From Gerris lacustris (lineage: Eukaryota; Arthropoda; Insecta; Hemiptera; Gerridae), in the NCBI GenBank assembly GCA_951217055.1, contig OX578283.1, forward strand, positions 248,001 through 312,000: a stretch of 64,000 bases of DNA. Direction: 5' to 3'. A model generated the notes under the pieces. The model was not told the origin of the DNA and searched no databases. It saw only the letters and a list, made by a program, of their open reading frames with translations. Shown piece by piece: positions 32,063 through 43,880 of this stretch. A program made the translations under genes and the position numbers. Numbering within the stretch: the first letter of the stretch is position 1; the number at the start of each line of letters is the position of its first letter.

Positions 32063-33418
32063 CTAGCTGAATACCCGTGCTTCGCTACGGGGTGTTTTAT
32101 TTTCAATTTAATAGATTTATAAACTACCATCAAGAAACATTTAAATTATTTTACAAAGCGAGAATATCTAGATTCTATCCCTCCCCTTTATTTCTTCTAT
32201 ACCCCCTCCCCTTTGATAAGAGAGAATTTGCTAATATCCCAAATTAGTAATTCATTCTGACTAAATTATAAATAGGAAAAGCAGTGGTATTTTCCTTCTG
32301 TATCCCCCCCCCCTCCCCGTGTCATTTTACATCCCTTCGTTGAAATTGGAATTATCTTTTATTAAAATACATGCTTACATCCAAAATAAGAGCTCTTTCT
32401 CAAGTATTAACTTCCTAACTTTTGAAGATCGGTCTGGGCTCAATTCCCCTTCTTTTCTTACTCTGTCCTTATGTTCCCCTTAGGGATAAAATTTTAGAAA
32501 ATCTCTATTGGCAGATATCAATATAATTTAGAAATTATTATACTACGTATACACTCGTAGATTTTATTTTAGAATTTTAAAGAAGTCGTCATGATAAAGT
32601 TAGCAAAGGTTTAGGCACGGTAAGGCGTGATTTATTAATTATTGCCTTAATATCTAAAAATAAATCTAAATATTTTTTGACAGTGATTGAAAAGTAATTT
32701 CTTTAACAGTTCTTCCTACAGAAATTTCCACAAAACATAAAATATGGTCAGTAGTTTCTTCTGCAATTTTGGTTAAATACATTTTTTTATGAAAAATGAA
32801 ATAAGTATTTTGAAATCTATTTAGAAGCCCCGTTCTCAGCTCCATATAAAGCTACCAAATCATTTTATATCCTTTATCACCGTACATTACAATTATAACG
32901 TACATTATAATTACTTTTCTCTTAAAGAGCCTTTCAACGATATGCATCATAAAGGGTACCTATCAATTACTTTGACATTTGTACCCCGTACTCCTGTGTA
33001 CCAACATTTTAACTTTATAATCTCATGTAAGCAGTACACTCATAGACACTTCATTTATATAAGATAAAAGACACTCATAGACACTCTTCATTTGTATAAG
33101 ATGTAGTTGTACACATTTTTCCAATTTATTCCCTCCTAAATGAAAATATGACAAAACTGTACATAACAACAATTACTGTACTTTTAAAGAGCTTTTCAAC
33201 GAAATGCATCATTAAAAGTATTCATTACTTTGACATTAGTACCCCGTACCCCTGGGTACAAAAATAAATATTTCGCAAAATCCTTTCTTAGTGGATGCCT
33301 ATGATATGAACCGAGTATATCCTCAAAATTTCAAGTCTCTCGGTTAAGCAGATTTTGCTGTGCGTTGATTCTATGTCAGTCAGTCAGTCAATCAGGACAT
33401 TGCCACTTATATTATAGA
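32063..33418 (-). mobile_element. non-autonomous Helitron II (copy 1)
   Basis: On the minus strand the 5' end is TCTATAATATAAGTGGCAAT followed by (GACT)n. The 3' end is CCCGTAGCGAAGCACGGG, then TATTCAGCTAG and a flanking T. The stem-loop, the CTAG, the TC start and the A/T flanks are the diagnostic Helitron set. The 1356-bp interior has no Rep/helicase sequence. It contains direct repeats of about 260-300 bp (TTAAAGAGC and TTTCAACGATATGCATCA, then TACCCCGTAC). A second copy with the same termini lies at 42528-43522. Confidence 0.9.
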
Positions 33419-33982
33419 TAGTTATATTTTCCATTTTACCCCCCTCCTAAATGAAAATATGACAAAACTATACATAACAACAATTACTGTACCCTTAAAG
33501 AGCTTTTCAACGATATGCATCACGAAGGGTATTCATTATTTTGATCCCGTATTCATTACTTGTACCCCGTACCCCTGTGTACCAAAATTTAAATTTCGAA
33601 AATTCATGTAGACCTTGATTTTCCCCTTGCTTTGAAGGTCAAGTGTGCAAATTTTCATCGAGATCGGACTAAAACTGTAGATTTGTATAAAGAACAAATA
33701 AGATATAGCTATATTTTTCTATTTTACCCCCCTCCTAAATGAAAATATGACAAAAGTGTACATAACAACAATTACTGTACCCTTAAAGAGCTTTTCAACG
33801 ATATGCATCATGAAGGGTATTCATTACTTTGACCCCGTATTTATTACTTGTACCCCGTACCCCTGTGTACCAAAATTGAAATTTCGAAAATTTATGTAGA
33901 CCTTGATTGTTTCCTTGCTTTGAAGGTCAAGTGTGCAAATTTTCATCGAGATCGGACTAAAACTGTAGATTTGTATAAAGAA

Positions 33983-34019
<37 letters not shown>

Positions 34020-34043
34020 GTTGACTTTTATATATATAGATAA
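33419..34043 (-). mobile_element. Helitron II-related tandem segment with a second 5' end
   Basis: Two further direct repeats of about 295 bp (33426-33715 and 33716-34010), nearly identical, each with AATGAAAATATGACAAAA, AACGATATGCATCA, GTACCCCTGTGTACCAAAAT and GCAAATTTTCATCGAGATCG. A (CA)n block (33985-34014) and TCTATATATATAAAAGTCAA (minus strand), a second Helitron-like 5' end, close it. Confidence 0.7.
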
Positions 34044-34096
34044 AAAAATAAATACGATCTCACCGGGCATTGAAACAGATTATAATCTCTGTCACC

Positions 34097-34523
34097 GTGA
34101 GGAACCTGTGTTCGTCCGATAATAGACCGCGAGGAACCTGTGTTCGTCCGATAATAGACCGTGAGGAACCTGTGTTTGTCCTATAATAGACCGCGAGGAA
34201 CCTGTGTTCGTCCGATAATAGACCGCGAGGAACCTGTGTTTGTCCGATAATAGACCGTGAGAAACCTGTGTTCGTCCGATAATAGACCGTGAGGAACCTG
34301 TGTTCGTCCGATAATAGACCGTGAGGAACCTGTGTTCGTCCGATAATAGACCGTGAGGAACCTGTGTTCGTCCGATAATAGACCGCGAGGAACCTGTGTT
34401 CGTCCGATAATAGACCGTGAGGAACCTGTGTTTGTCCGATAATAGACCGTGAGGGACCTGTGTTCGTCCGATAATAGACCGTGAGGAACCTGTGTTTGTC
34501 CGATAATAGACCGTGAGGAACCT
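34097..34523 (+). repeat. 32-bp minisatellite
   Basis: About 13 units beginning GTGAGGAACCTGTGTTCGTC. Substitutions are few and recurrent (GTG/GCG, TTCG/TTTG). The units abut directly without spacers. Confidence 0.97.
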
Positions 34524-35031
34524 AGAAGTATACCTCAATGAAGTATACTCAGGGTACAGGACTTGTAGAAAGATAGTGATACTTAATATGCCAGGTAATA
34601 AAAGATTTTTTGCTAATAATATTTTGTTCCTGGTTACTTACAATGTGCATTATATTTCACCAATGTTGGAACATAATATATACTATAAAAGAGATCACTG
34701 ACCAGCCTAGGAAAAAGACGTTGATGTCGACAAAGACCAGACTGTTATTATTATTTATGTTTTTGTTTTTTTGTTATATATAGTAACGAGTATAATAATA
34801 TAAGATATGAGTACGTCGCATATATACTTGTTTAAAATTTTGATTAACAAAACAAATTGAATACATTAACTTAACATTACTTAGTACTCTGACATACTTT
34901 TTCGAAGAATATTTTTCTCCTCCGAAAAAAAATCAAGTATAGATGAAATTTTCATAACGCTCGAGGAGGTGAAAGATACAATATACAATCTAAAATAGAA
35001 AAATCACAGGGAAGTACTTGCGTCCAAGTAC
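34524..35031. other. unassigned AT-rich sequence
   Basis: Nothing recognised apart from the start of F-type sequence (AATCACAGGGAAGTACTT) at 35001. Confidence 0.4.
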
Positions 35032-35901
35032 TTTTTAGGGTTTTGTAGAAGATTAAGCATGCCCGTTATGTAATTATGATTTTATTCTTTGATCTCAAGG
35101 GTCCAGGTTCGATCCCCCGGGGGGTCACAATGTTTTTCATCGGTAATAACGACTATAAAAATTCATTTTTTCAGACCATTTCCATCGCTTCACCATAAGG
35201 TATAACCATGAATTATTTCGAAATTTTAGGACCACCCGTTATATAGTGGTTGGGGAGGGGGGAAATTTTTGGGGTATATTTTGACTTATAAAATTAATAT
35301 AGAATGAAAAATTTAAAAAAGCATATATATATTTGTGTCCTACTCTTCAGCAGCTTTCATTTGATACCCAACTCAAAATTTTCAAAAAATAAAATTTTGG
35401 GCGTACTTCACTTTTTCGTGCCCAAAATTGGCAATTTTTGAAAATTTAGGATGAACTCCCGGAATTTTCATCGCGCCACGATAAGGTATTAGCATGAATT
35501 ATTTCGAAATTTTAGCACCAGCCGATCTATAGTGGTTGGGGGGGGGGGATTTTTTTGGGTATATTTTGATTTTTTTAACCAATAAGAAATGCAAAATTTA
35601 AAAAAGCATATATATATTTGTGTCCTACTCTTTAGCAGCTTTTATTTGATACCCCACTCAAAAATTAAAAAAAAAAAAAAAATGTTGAGTTTATCACATT
35701 TTTTGGAATTGCGCATGCGCATATCTAATTTTGAACTTCTATATAATTTTCCTGTGGTTGGGTCAAAAAGTTGCACCAGTGTTTCAAATTTCAGCACTTT
35801 CGCTTAAACGGTTCGGGCCCTATGAACCAAAGAGCGACGGACAGACGGACACATCACCCTCTGCATAAGGGTTTTGAGAAGTATCTACAAAACCCTAAAA
35901 A
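35032..35901 (+). mobile_element. family F TIR element
   Basis: Inverted ends TTTTTAGGGTTTTGTAGA at 35032 and its complement at 35884-35901. Near the left end lies a B-box-like GGTTCGATCCCCCGG with GGGGGTCACAATG. The centre holds two direct repeats of about 290 bp (from about 35180 and 35468), each with ATGAATTATTTCGAAATTTT, ATAGTGGTTGGG, a G run and AAAAAAGCATATATATATTT. A GACGGACAGACGGACAC block sits near the right end. Partial copies at 10795-10972 and 56318-56530. Confidence 0.7.
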
Positions 35902-36100
35902 CCATTTCAAAAATGAACAATAAATAAGAACGGACGCTTAGGGTGTCAATTTAATAGAACACACTCACAATAATACTTATTTTAAACCACCAGAACAGCC
36001 ATTTTTAATGTTTTCTTATCTTACATTGTTAAAATAGACTTAGTATAATATCATTCAAAGGGTGAAAAGTCTTAGAAATCAGTAATAATTTAATAATCTA

Positions 36101-36385
36101 TCTATATTATTAAAAAAGTTTTGTAAACAAACAAGTTCAGTGAGAGTGATATATACTTTTTTATATATCTATATACGGTTTTACTGAGTGGATATTTTTG
36201 TTCCGAGGTAACATCTTTATTATTATTTAAGTGCAAAAACTATTAAAGCGGTCGCGGACTTAAACTTTTAAAACGGTCCTCGGTTCTCATAGTAAATAGA
36301 CAAAATAATTCTATTACTCTATACTAGGCAGCGGCCGCTTTTGGGGGATTGACGAACGAAGCGAGTAGGGGGCGGAGCCCCCTAG
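36101..36385 (+). mobile_element. short non-autonomous Helitron I
   Basis: Starts TCTATATTATTAAAAAAG after an A and ends with hairpin GGGGGCGGAGCCCCC, then CTAG, then T. Its right 150 bp match the Helitron end at 2005 (GCGGCCGCTT, TATTTACTATGAGAACC, ACGGTCC). Confidence 0.85.
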
Positions 36386-36764
36386 TTAATTATTAAAAAA
36401 GTTATAAAAATCCCCTCATTCAAAATACATGGGATTGATAACAGGTGATAAGGAAAAGGAACATAACAAACCGAATCGAATAAATTTTCGAAAGCTTACG
36501 CCATCTTGTGGCGTCATTACTAATCATCTCTATATCGAGTTTTTAGAGAACAATGAGTGATTTAAGTGATTATGAAGAAAATGAGGAGAATACTACGCCT
36601 CCCGAAATAATTAATTCGGCACAAAATACAACTAATGAATTAATATCATCTTAATCAAAAGAGAAATACGTTCTTACATACAGCAAGTTTATTATTATTA
36701 TTATTATTATTTTTCTGTATTTATTATTGAAATTCAATAATCGCAGATAAAGTACGGTGCTTTG
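36386..36764. other. unassigned sequence
   Basis: Apart from the small frame at 36553 and a TTATTATTATT run near 36691-36711, nothing recognised. Confidence 0.4.
36553..36657 (+). CDS. small unrecognised open frame, doubtful
   Basis: An ATG-started frame of 34 codons: MSDLSDYEENEENTTPPEII, then NSAQNTTNELISS and a stop. Composition is acidic and low-complexity, like the N-terminal part of some transposon proteins. The neighbouring CGCCATCTTGTGGCGTC is a small palindrome. No downstream frame continues it, and it may not be coding. Confidence 0.2.
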
Positions 36765-36860
36765 CTCGTGTGGTTTTACTACCCTCGCTATCGCTCGGGT
36801 GCAAACTCCACACTCGCTTGCAAAATGCTACTTTCCGCCCTTGACGCGTAATGTACTTTT
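36765..36860 (-). mobile_element. family G end fragment
   Basis: TTTTACTACCCTCGCTATCG, GGGTGCAAACTCCA and GCAAAATGCTACTTTC are the reverse of the end of G1 (13990-14065). Confidence 0.55.
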
Positions 36861-37213
36861 TTTTTACATATAGCATCGTTGGAACCGGTAAAAAAAAAAA
36901 AAAAAAAACATATAAAAAAAACCCCATGATTCCATCGGGTTAATTAATTAATTAATTCCATTAATTAGTTTAAAAGTTATAAGCCAACATAATTATTAAT
37001 TGGCGATATTTTTAGTAAACGACAAAGTTTGTTTTATCTGTCAAAATACCGCCAAAATTCAAATAATTAAATAAATGAAATAAAAATGATGTATACATTT
37101 TTTTTTTTTAAATTGATAATACAAAAATCGGGTACAGGGTCCCTCGGAACTTTTCCTCACTTTAGAGGCCACTAAAAAGGTCTCTCCTGCTGCGTCGCAG
37201 CAGGAGGAAGCAG

Positions 37214-37247
37214 CACTGGGCATGGTCAGTACATGGATGGGTGACCG
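37214..37247 (+). ncRNA. 5S rRNA-derived fragment (left arm of J1)
   Basis: GGGCATGGTCAGTACATGG then ATGGGTGACCG matches the 5S rRNA 3'-domain core (GGTTAGTACTTGGATGGGTGACCG type), which includes the internal control region C box. Only about 34 bp; not a functional 5S gene. Confidence 0.6.
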
Positions 37248-37958
37248 TTTTGAACTGAGTGATTTTTTACTATCATATTTAAAAAAACAAACATTATTTT
37301 TAATATATTTTATTTAATTATTTGAATTTTGGCGGTATTTTGACCGATAACAAACATTGACGTCATCAAAAGTATCGCACTATTAAATAATTATCTTCGC
37401 TTATAACTCTTAAACAAATTAATGGAATTTCATAGTTTTTTTTATATTTGTTGCTTAGTTTCTACCGGTTCCGTCGATATGAGTCAAAAACCTATTTATG
37501 CTTTTAGTATTATTAACCGTCAAAGTTTCAACATTCAAAAATTGATAACTTCAAAATGGCGGCCAATGTCAAAATGAAATTTGGTGGGCTTGTTTGTCAT
37601 ACAGAGAGGTACATTCGTGCCAAATTTCAACTCGATCAGGATTATTTTTTTAAAAATATTTTCTGACTCAGCAAACTGGGTTCAATATGGCGATGATTTT
37701 CCGGGCGGCACCACTACAGGTAAGGACTGATTTTTCTGCCAAGTTTCAACTCTCTAGGTTAAATACCTTGGGCGCTACGATGAAAACATACACACATACA
37801 TACATACAGACGTCAAAAACCACTCAGGAGGTCTTAAAAACACCCAAAACGGATAATTCCGTTGAAACCCCGAAAAAAAGGTTTTGGGTAAAACAATACT
37901 TTTCCTATAATATACCTTCGGAGAAAGTAAGGAAAAGTAAAAATCAGTTAGTTCAAAA

Positions 37959-37992
37959 CGGTCACCCATCCAAGAACTGAACACGCCCATTG
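37959..37992 (-). ncRNA. 5S rRNA-derived fragment (right arm of J1)
   Basis: Reverse complement reads GGGCGTGTTCAGTTCTTGG and ATGGGTGACCG, the mirror of the left arm. Confidence 0.6.
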
Positions 37993-38099
37993 CTGCTTCC
38001 TCCTTTCCTGCCGAAAGTATAAAGCAAAAAAAGAAAATAAGTATAAGATGCAGGACTATAAGCAGAAGCGAGGAAAAGTTCCGAGGTACCCCGTATCCG

Positions 38100-39000
<901 letters not shown>

Positions 39001-40194
39001 TCTCCCCCCACTGTAACGGTTTACCTTTAGGGTGCCGCTGCTCGAGTCGGAGGAGGGGTGAATTCCCTTAGTAAGGAAGAATTTACTGTTGAAAATTAAA
39101 TTGAGCGCCACCACGCCTACGGGAAATTTTGGGGAAGGAGGTAATACGGACGACGAGGGACCCCGGGAAAGAGAAAAGGAATGAGGGGGAGGAGAGAGGG
39201 AAAAATTAGGATGGATAAAGAGAGGAAGGGAACACTAAAATTATTAGGACAAAAGGGAAAAGGAATAATATAGATGGACAAGACACAAAAAGAAAATATA
39301 GAATGTGAGATATCTATAATAATAAAACTGATAGAAAAAATCATACAATAATAAAATCTCCTTATAATAAAAGTAAATCCTACTTACAAGTAAAAGAAAA
39401 GAAAAGCCCTAGGTCCCCCGGGAAAATAATAAAGGTAAATATAAGAAAAACATAATTATAATTTATCAGTGGTAGATCGGAGAGGAGTTGATCGACGTTC
39501 GGTCCCCGAACTCCAGCGGTGAACTCCACTTCCTTAGGGGGGAGGGGAGGTAGTACAAATAATGTATTATATTAGAATACCTGGGGTTATGTAGGTATAC
39601 CCGAAACCACTCCTGAAGGGTGAGTTGGGAGGTTTAAGTCCGTCGGCTGACTCTCATGGGTGAACGGGGCGGTCCGGTGATCCCTATGATCTAATACAGG
39701 TTCACTTCTCCGAAAGTATCGTATTCCGGGATTTCGGAGAAGTTCAGCGGGAACCGCACAGTTATTTGCAACACACACTACTATCCCGCACTCACATAAA
39801 GGTGACGGCCGATCCGTAAGCAACGTACGAGTATTTACGGATATACGTGTGGTTTATAAATGTTCCGGCGGCAGGCCGACTGAGTCCAACCGAACGTTCA
39901 GTTCCTGAGCCTAGCCCCGACTGACTCATTTAGGCTCCCCTCTCGTAGCTACGGAACTCTGCACTTAGGCACAAAACAAACGCGATAAGACGTCTTGCAA
40001 GTAAACAGTAACTCTTCCCAATCAGTAAAAAAAAAAAATAAAAGAATATACATAAACAAAACAGTTCTTTACCATAATTATAAACAATCTTGGATCTATA
40101 CCGTATTGCCCTTTACTACGCAATCTACTCGGAATAGATCCAAATAAAAAAAGTACATATAAACTCAACCAACTAATCTTGGTTGTTACACTAC
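39001..40194. other. unassigned, less AT-rich segment
   Basis: GC content is visibly higher than around it, with purine-rich GAGGGGGAGGAGAGAGG at 39184. A minus-strand frame of 78 codons (39587-39823) includes PLCECGIVVCVANNCAVPAE and RNPGIRYFRRSEPV; I do not recognise it. It is open only in that part and has no partner. Could be a retroelement UTR or a real exon. Confidence 0.3.
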
Positions 40195-40985
40195 CCCATC
40201 CATCGCTTATCCATATAAAGAGAAAGTATTGTGATGGCGCGAAAATTCGATTTTGAGATTTTGATAAATTTACACGTTTTGAGGTCCCATGAGTCCAAGT
40301 TGTTTTTAAAAAATGTCTGCCTGTCGTTGTTGTCTGTCGTTTGTGCAGTCGCCTGGAGCCAAAATTACTGGGCCGATTTTTGACGAAATTTGGCACACAA
40401 TTTCACACAGGGTTCAGAAAAATCATACCCCGAGGCCAACTCGAGAAATGAATTTTAGCTCCAAATTTGGGAGCGCTACCCCCCAAAAACTCTGAAAAAA
40501 ATGAAAAATTATTTCTCGAAAACCGTTCCGACGATTTTGATAAAAAAAATTCAAAAATGTATCATTTAAATACGAATCCAACGATATAAGCCGTTTTCCC
40601 TGGAAAAATCAAGTTCCTGAGAAAATAGCAACGCGGACGGAGAGAGCCGGGGTTCGATTCCCCGCCCAGGAAAATATATTTTTATGATAAATTTTGATGA
40701 AATGTTGAATAATAATTAAATGGAGCTAAGAAAACTAATAAATGGAAAACTCTGGGCTAAGTAATTAAGAACTCGTATATGAGAAAGTTTGTCCGAGTTG
40801 GCTCAGACCGATTTTTTTTATCTAAGATAGGAAGAATTTTAGAGTTATTTGAACTTATTTATATTTAACTATGTATGAATATTACTTTTAATGCTTCCGA
40901 GTCTACCAAAGTAGCACAAGCATTGTGTTCACTTTTGCGCCATCACAATAGTATCTCTTTTTATGGATAAGCGATGGGTGAACAT
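40195..40985. mobile_element. family A inside longer inverted ends (A3)
   Basis: Family A body at 40212-40830 (GAGGTCCCATGAGTCC, GGCCGATTTTTGACGAAATT, ATACCCCGAGGC, GACGGAGAGAGCCGGGG, B-box-like GGTTCGATTCCCCGCC). About 45-bp inverted ends surround it: CCATCGCTTATCCATATAAA and AGTATTGTGATGGCGC at left, the complement at 40940-40985. This copy therefore keeps a right end that A2 lacks. A small family C-type hairpin (GCTTCCGAG) lies at about 40893. Confidence 0.7.
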
Positions 40986-41560
40986 TTGTTCCCCTCCAAA
41001 ATCAGAATTTTTTATCGCATTTTACGTCTTAGAGACATTGTGAACTAATTTAGTTTCGCGTTTGTCGATCAGTCCACGAATCCTTGCCACACGCAAAACT
41101 TCAACAATATTCTTTCTTCAACAAATATGAATGTCACCATGTCCAGATGGGTCGTAGCCACTGCGCATGCGCAATCGTTAGATCCTTGGCACACGCATAC
41201 CTTCCACACATTTTATCCCATTTCAATGGCATTGTAATTGAATTTATAGTTTCCACTGCGCATTCGCAAACCTAAAAATACGCCAAACATAACAATCTCA
41301 AAGTCTATCGAACCTATTTTGCTCAGAATCGGTGGATAGTTAGGGACTGACCTACAGATGATGCCCCATAATTTCATTTGAAGAAGATAAGTGCTCACTA
41401 ATTGGCAGTTGATTTCCAGTAATATTCTTCTTAAAAATAAATATATCAAGGTTTTAGTAATATGAGTTTGTAAAAGTTTACGAAGATGTTCTTCTTTAGC
41501 ATCTACTCGAGATAGATAAGTTCATACTTGTTAATCGTACCGAGGGAACGATTAACGATG
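40986..41560. other. unassigned sequence
   Basis: Contains CACTGCGCATGCGCAATCG (41159), similar to the ATTGCGCATGCGCAT of family F. Otherwise nothing recognised. Confidence 0.4.
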
Positions 41561-41840
41561 TACCAGGGAACAGATCCTTGGAGAGTAACAGGGAACGGAT
41601 CTTTGGAGAGTACCAGGGAACAGATCCTTGGAGAGTACCAGGGAACAGATCCTTGGAGAGTACCAGGGAACGGATCCTTGGAGCGTTCCAGGGAGCAGAT
41701 CCTTGGAGCGTACCAGGGAACAGATCCTTGGAGAGTACCGAGGAACAGATCCTTGGAGAGTACCAGTGAACAGATCCTTGGAGAGTACCAGGGAACGGAT
41801 CCTTGGAGAGTACCAGGGAACTGATCCTTGGAGCGTACTA
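41561..41840 (+). repeat. 25-bp minisatellite
   Basis: About eleven units of TACCAGGGAACAGATCCTTG plus GAGAG, with small substitutions (CAG/CGG, GAGAG/GAGCG). Confidence 0.95.
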
Positions 41841-41968
41841 ATTTACGGTTCCTTTGACTAATGCAATGAAAGAAAAGACTTGACTCTGGTGTTTTTCTTA
41901 GATGGACGGAGAGGTTCACCTAATCCCAGATAGAGGTCACTTGGAATCTAATTTGACGAATTGTTGCA

Positions 41969-42496
41969 CAAACTCAACAATCAAACAAACTCAACAATCA
42001 AACAAACTCAACAATCGAACAAACTCAACAATCGAACAAACTCAACAATCGAACAAACTCAACAATCGAACAAACTCAACAATTAAACAAACTCAACAAT
42101 CAAACAAACTCAACAATCAAACAAACTCAACAATCGAACAAACTCAACAATCGAACAAACTCAACAATCGAACAAACTCAACAATCGAACAAACTCAACA
42201 ATCAAACAAACTCAACAATCAAACAAACTCAACAATCAAACAAACTCAACAATCAAACAAACTCAACAATCGAACAAACTCAACAATCGAACAAACTCAA
42301 CAATCGAACAAACTCAACAATCGAACAAACTCAACAATCGAACAAACTCAATAATCGAACAAACTCAACAATCCAACAAACTCAACAATCAAACAAACTC
42401 AACAATCAAACAAACTCAACAATCAAACAAACTCAACAATCAAACAAACTCAACAATCAAACAAACTCAACAATCAAACAAACTCAACAATCAAAC
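41969..42496 (+). repeat. 17-bp minisatellite, about 31 copies
   Basis: Unit CAAACTCAACAATCAAA. One position is A or G (TCAAAC or TCGAAC) and the two states come in blocks of two to six. The + strand is free of G apart from this site. Confidence 0.97.
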
Positions 42497-42527
42497 CGAC
42501 ATTTTTGCGAAGCAACTTATATTAAAA

Positions 42528-43522
42528 CTAGCTGAATACCCGTGCTTCGCTACGGGGTGTTTTATTTTCAATTTAATGGATTTATAAACTACCATCAAGA
42601 AACATTTAAATTATTTTACAAAGCGAGAATATCTATATTCTATCCCTCCCTCTTATTTCTATACCCTCTCCCCTTTGATAAGATAATTTGCTAATATCCC
42701 AAATTAGTTATTCATTCCGACTAAATTTTTAAAAAGGAAAAGCAGTGGTATTATCCTTCTGTACCCCCCCCCCCCCTTCCCGTGTCATTTTACATCCCTT
42801 GGTTGAAATTGGAATTATCTTTTATTAATATACATGCTTACATCCAAAATAAGAGCTCTTTCTCAAGTATTAACTTCCTAACTTTAGGAGATCGGTCTGG
42901 GCTCAATTCCCTTCTCAATGTTCTGGGCTTATGTTCCCACTCTTCACTTGCGTTGACATTTCCTTTTTTCCCCTCTCCTAAATGAAAATAATGACAAAAA
43001 CGTACATTACAATGACTTTTCTCTTAAAGAGCCTTTCAACGATATGCATCATAAAGGGTACCTGTCAATTACTTTGACATTTGTACCCCGTACTCATGTG
43101 TACCAACATTTTAACTTTATAATCTCATGTAAGCAGTACACTCATAGACACTCTTCATTTGTATAAGATAAAAGACACTCGTAGACACTCTTCATTTATA
43201 TAAGATGTAGTTATACACATTTTTACATTTTACCCCCTCCTAAATGAAAATATGACAAAACTGTACATAACAACAATTACTGCACTTTTAAAGAGCTTTT
43301 CAACGATATGCATCATTAAAAGTATTCATTACTTTGACATTTGTACCCCGTACCCCTGGGTACAAAAATAAAAATTTCGCAAAATCCTTTCTTAGTGGAT
43401 GCCTAGGATATGAACCGAGTATATCCTCAAAATTTCAAGTCTCTCGGTTGAGCAGATTTTGCTGTGCGTTGATTCTATGTCAGTCAGTCAGTCAATCAGG
43501 ACATTGCCACTTATATTATAGA
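42528..43522 (-). mobile_element. non-autonomous Helitron II (copy 2)
   Basis: Same termini as copy 1: CTAGCTGAATACCCGTGCTT at the left (3' end on minus) and CACTTATATTATAGA at the right (5' TCTATAATATAAGTG). 995 bp, flanked by A and T. Internally shorter than copy 1 by about 360 bp; the shared parts look very similar. Confidence 0.9.
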
Positions 43523-43696
43523 TTTACTCGTCCGGTTATAACGAAATTTGGATGGTAGGTCATAATAGCCACTTGTCGGTCCCGTTGAATATTCAACCAT
43601 CAAATACGTTGAACGTTTTTTTTTTTTTTTGTTAACACATATCTTTTAAAAATGATTATTCTGTTTATAAGAAATTTGGACTTTAAATTTATCAAA
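43523..43696 (+). mobile_element. diverged family C' continuation
   Basis: ACTCGTCCGGTTATAACGAA and ATTTGGATGGTAGGTCATAA match the C4/C' module; T run at 43617-43630. Confidence 0.45.
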
Positions 43697-43796
43697 ATTT
43701 TTTTTTTAATAAAGCCAACAGCGACACCTCTATAAAGTAATGAAAATCGTTAAAACTATTAAAGTGGACCTAAACGTTTAAAATAGAAAAAACATG
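43697..43796 (+). mobile_element. family B internal fragment (B9)
   Basis: AAAGCCAACAGCGACACC, AAAACTATTAAAGTGGACC and TAAACGTTTAAAATAGA match the B core. Confidence 0.6.
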
Positions 43797-43880
43797 GAAT
43801 TTGAGGTATGCGTTTCAGTGGCCTCGTCCCTCCAGAGTATCCAGTATCCACGCTAGAAACTCTCACTCTTCATATTGTTT
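43797..43880 (+). repeat. isolated monomer of the 83-bp satellite
   Basis: TTGAGGTATGCGTTTCAGTG, GCCTCGTCCCTCCAGAGTAT and CCAGTATCCACGCTAGAAAC correspond to one unit of the array at 48578-50590, 4.7 kb away. Confidence 0.85.

Larger units (their letters stand above)
37125..38010. mobile_element. family J element with 5S-rRNA-like termini (J1)
   Basis: Inverted ends of about 75 bp: GGAGGAAGCAGCACTGGGCA onward at 37205-37275 and its complement at 37925-38010. Outside the left arm are two small hairpins (AGAGGCCACT, and CCTGCTGCGTCGCAGCAGG). Interior: TACATTCGTGCCAAATTTCA, AACTTCAAAATGGCGGCC and GATTTTTCTGCCAAGTTTCA, then a (CATA)n block near 37788-37806. No coding sequence. A related copy is at 44800-45655. 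Confidence 0.65.

Noticed and set aside
34097..34523. CRISPR array
   Set aside because: Units of 32 bp abut directly with no unique spacers, and the context is eukaryotic. The same applies to the other minisatellites.
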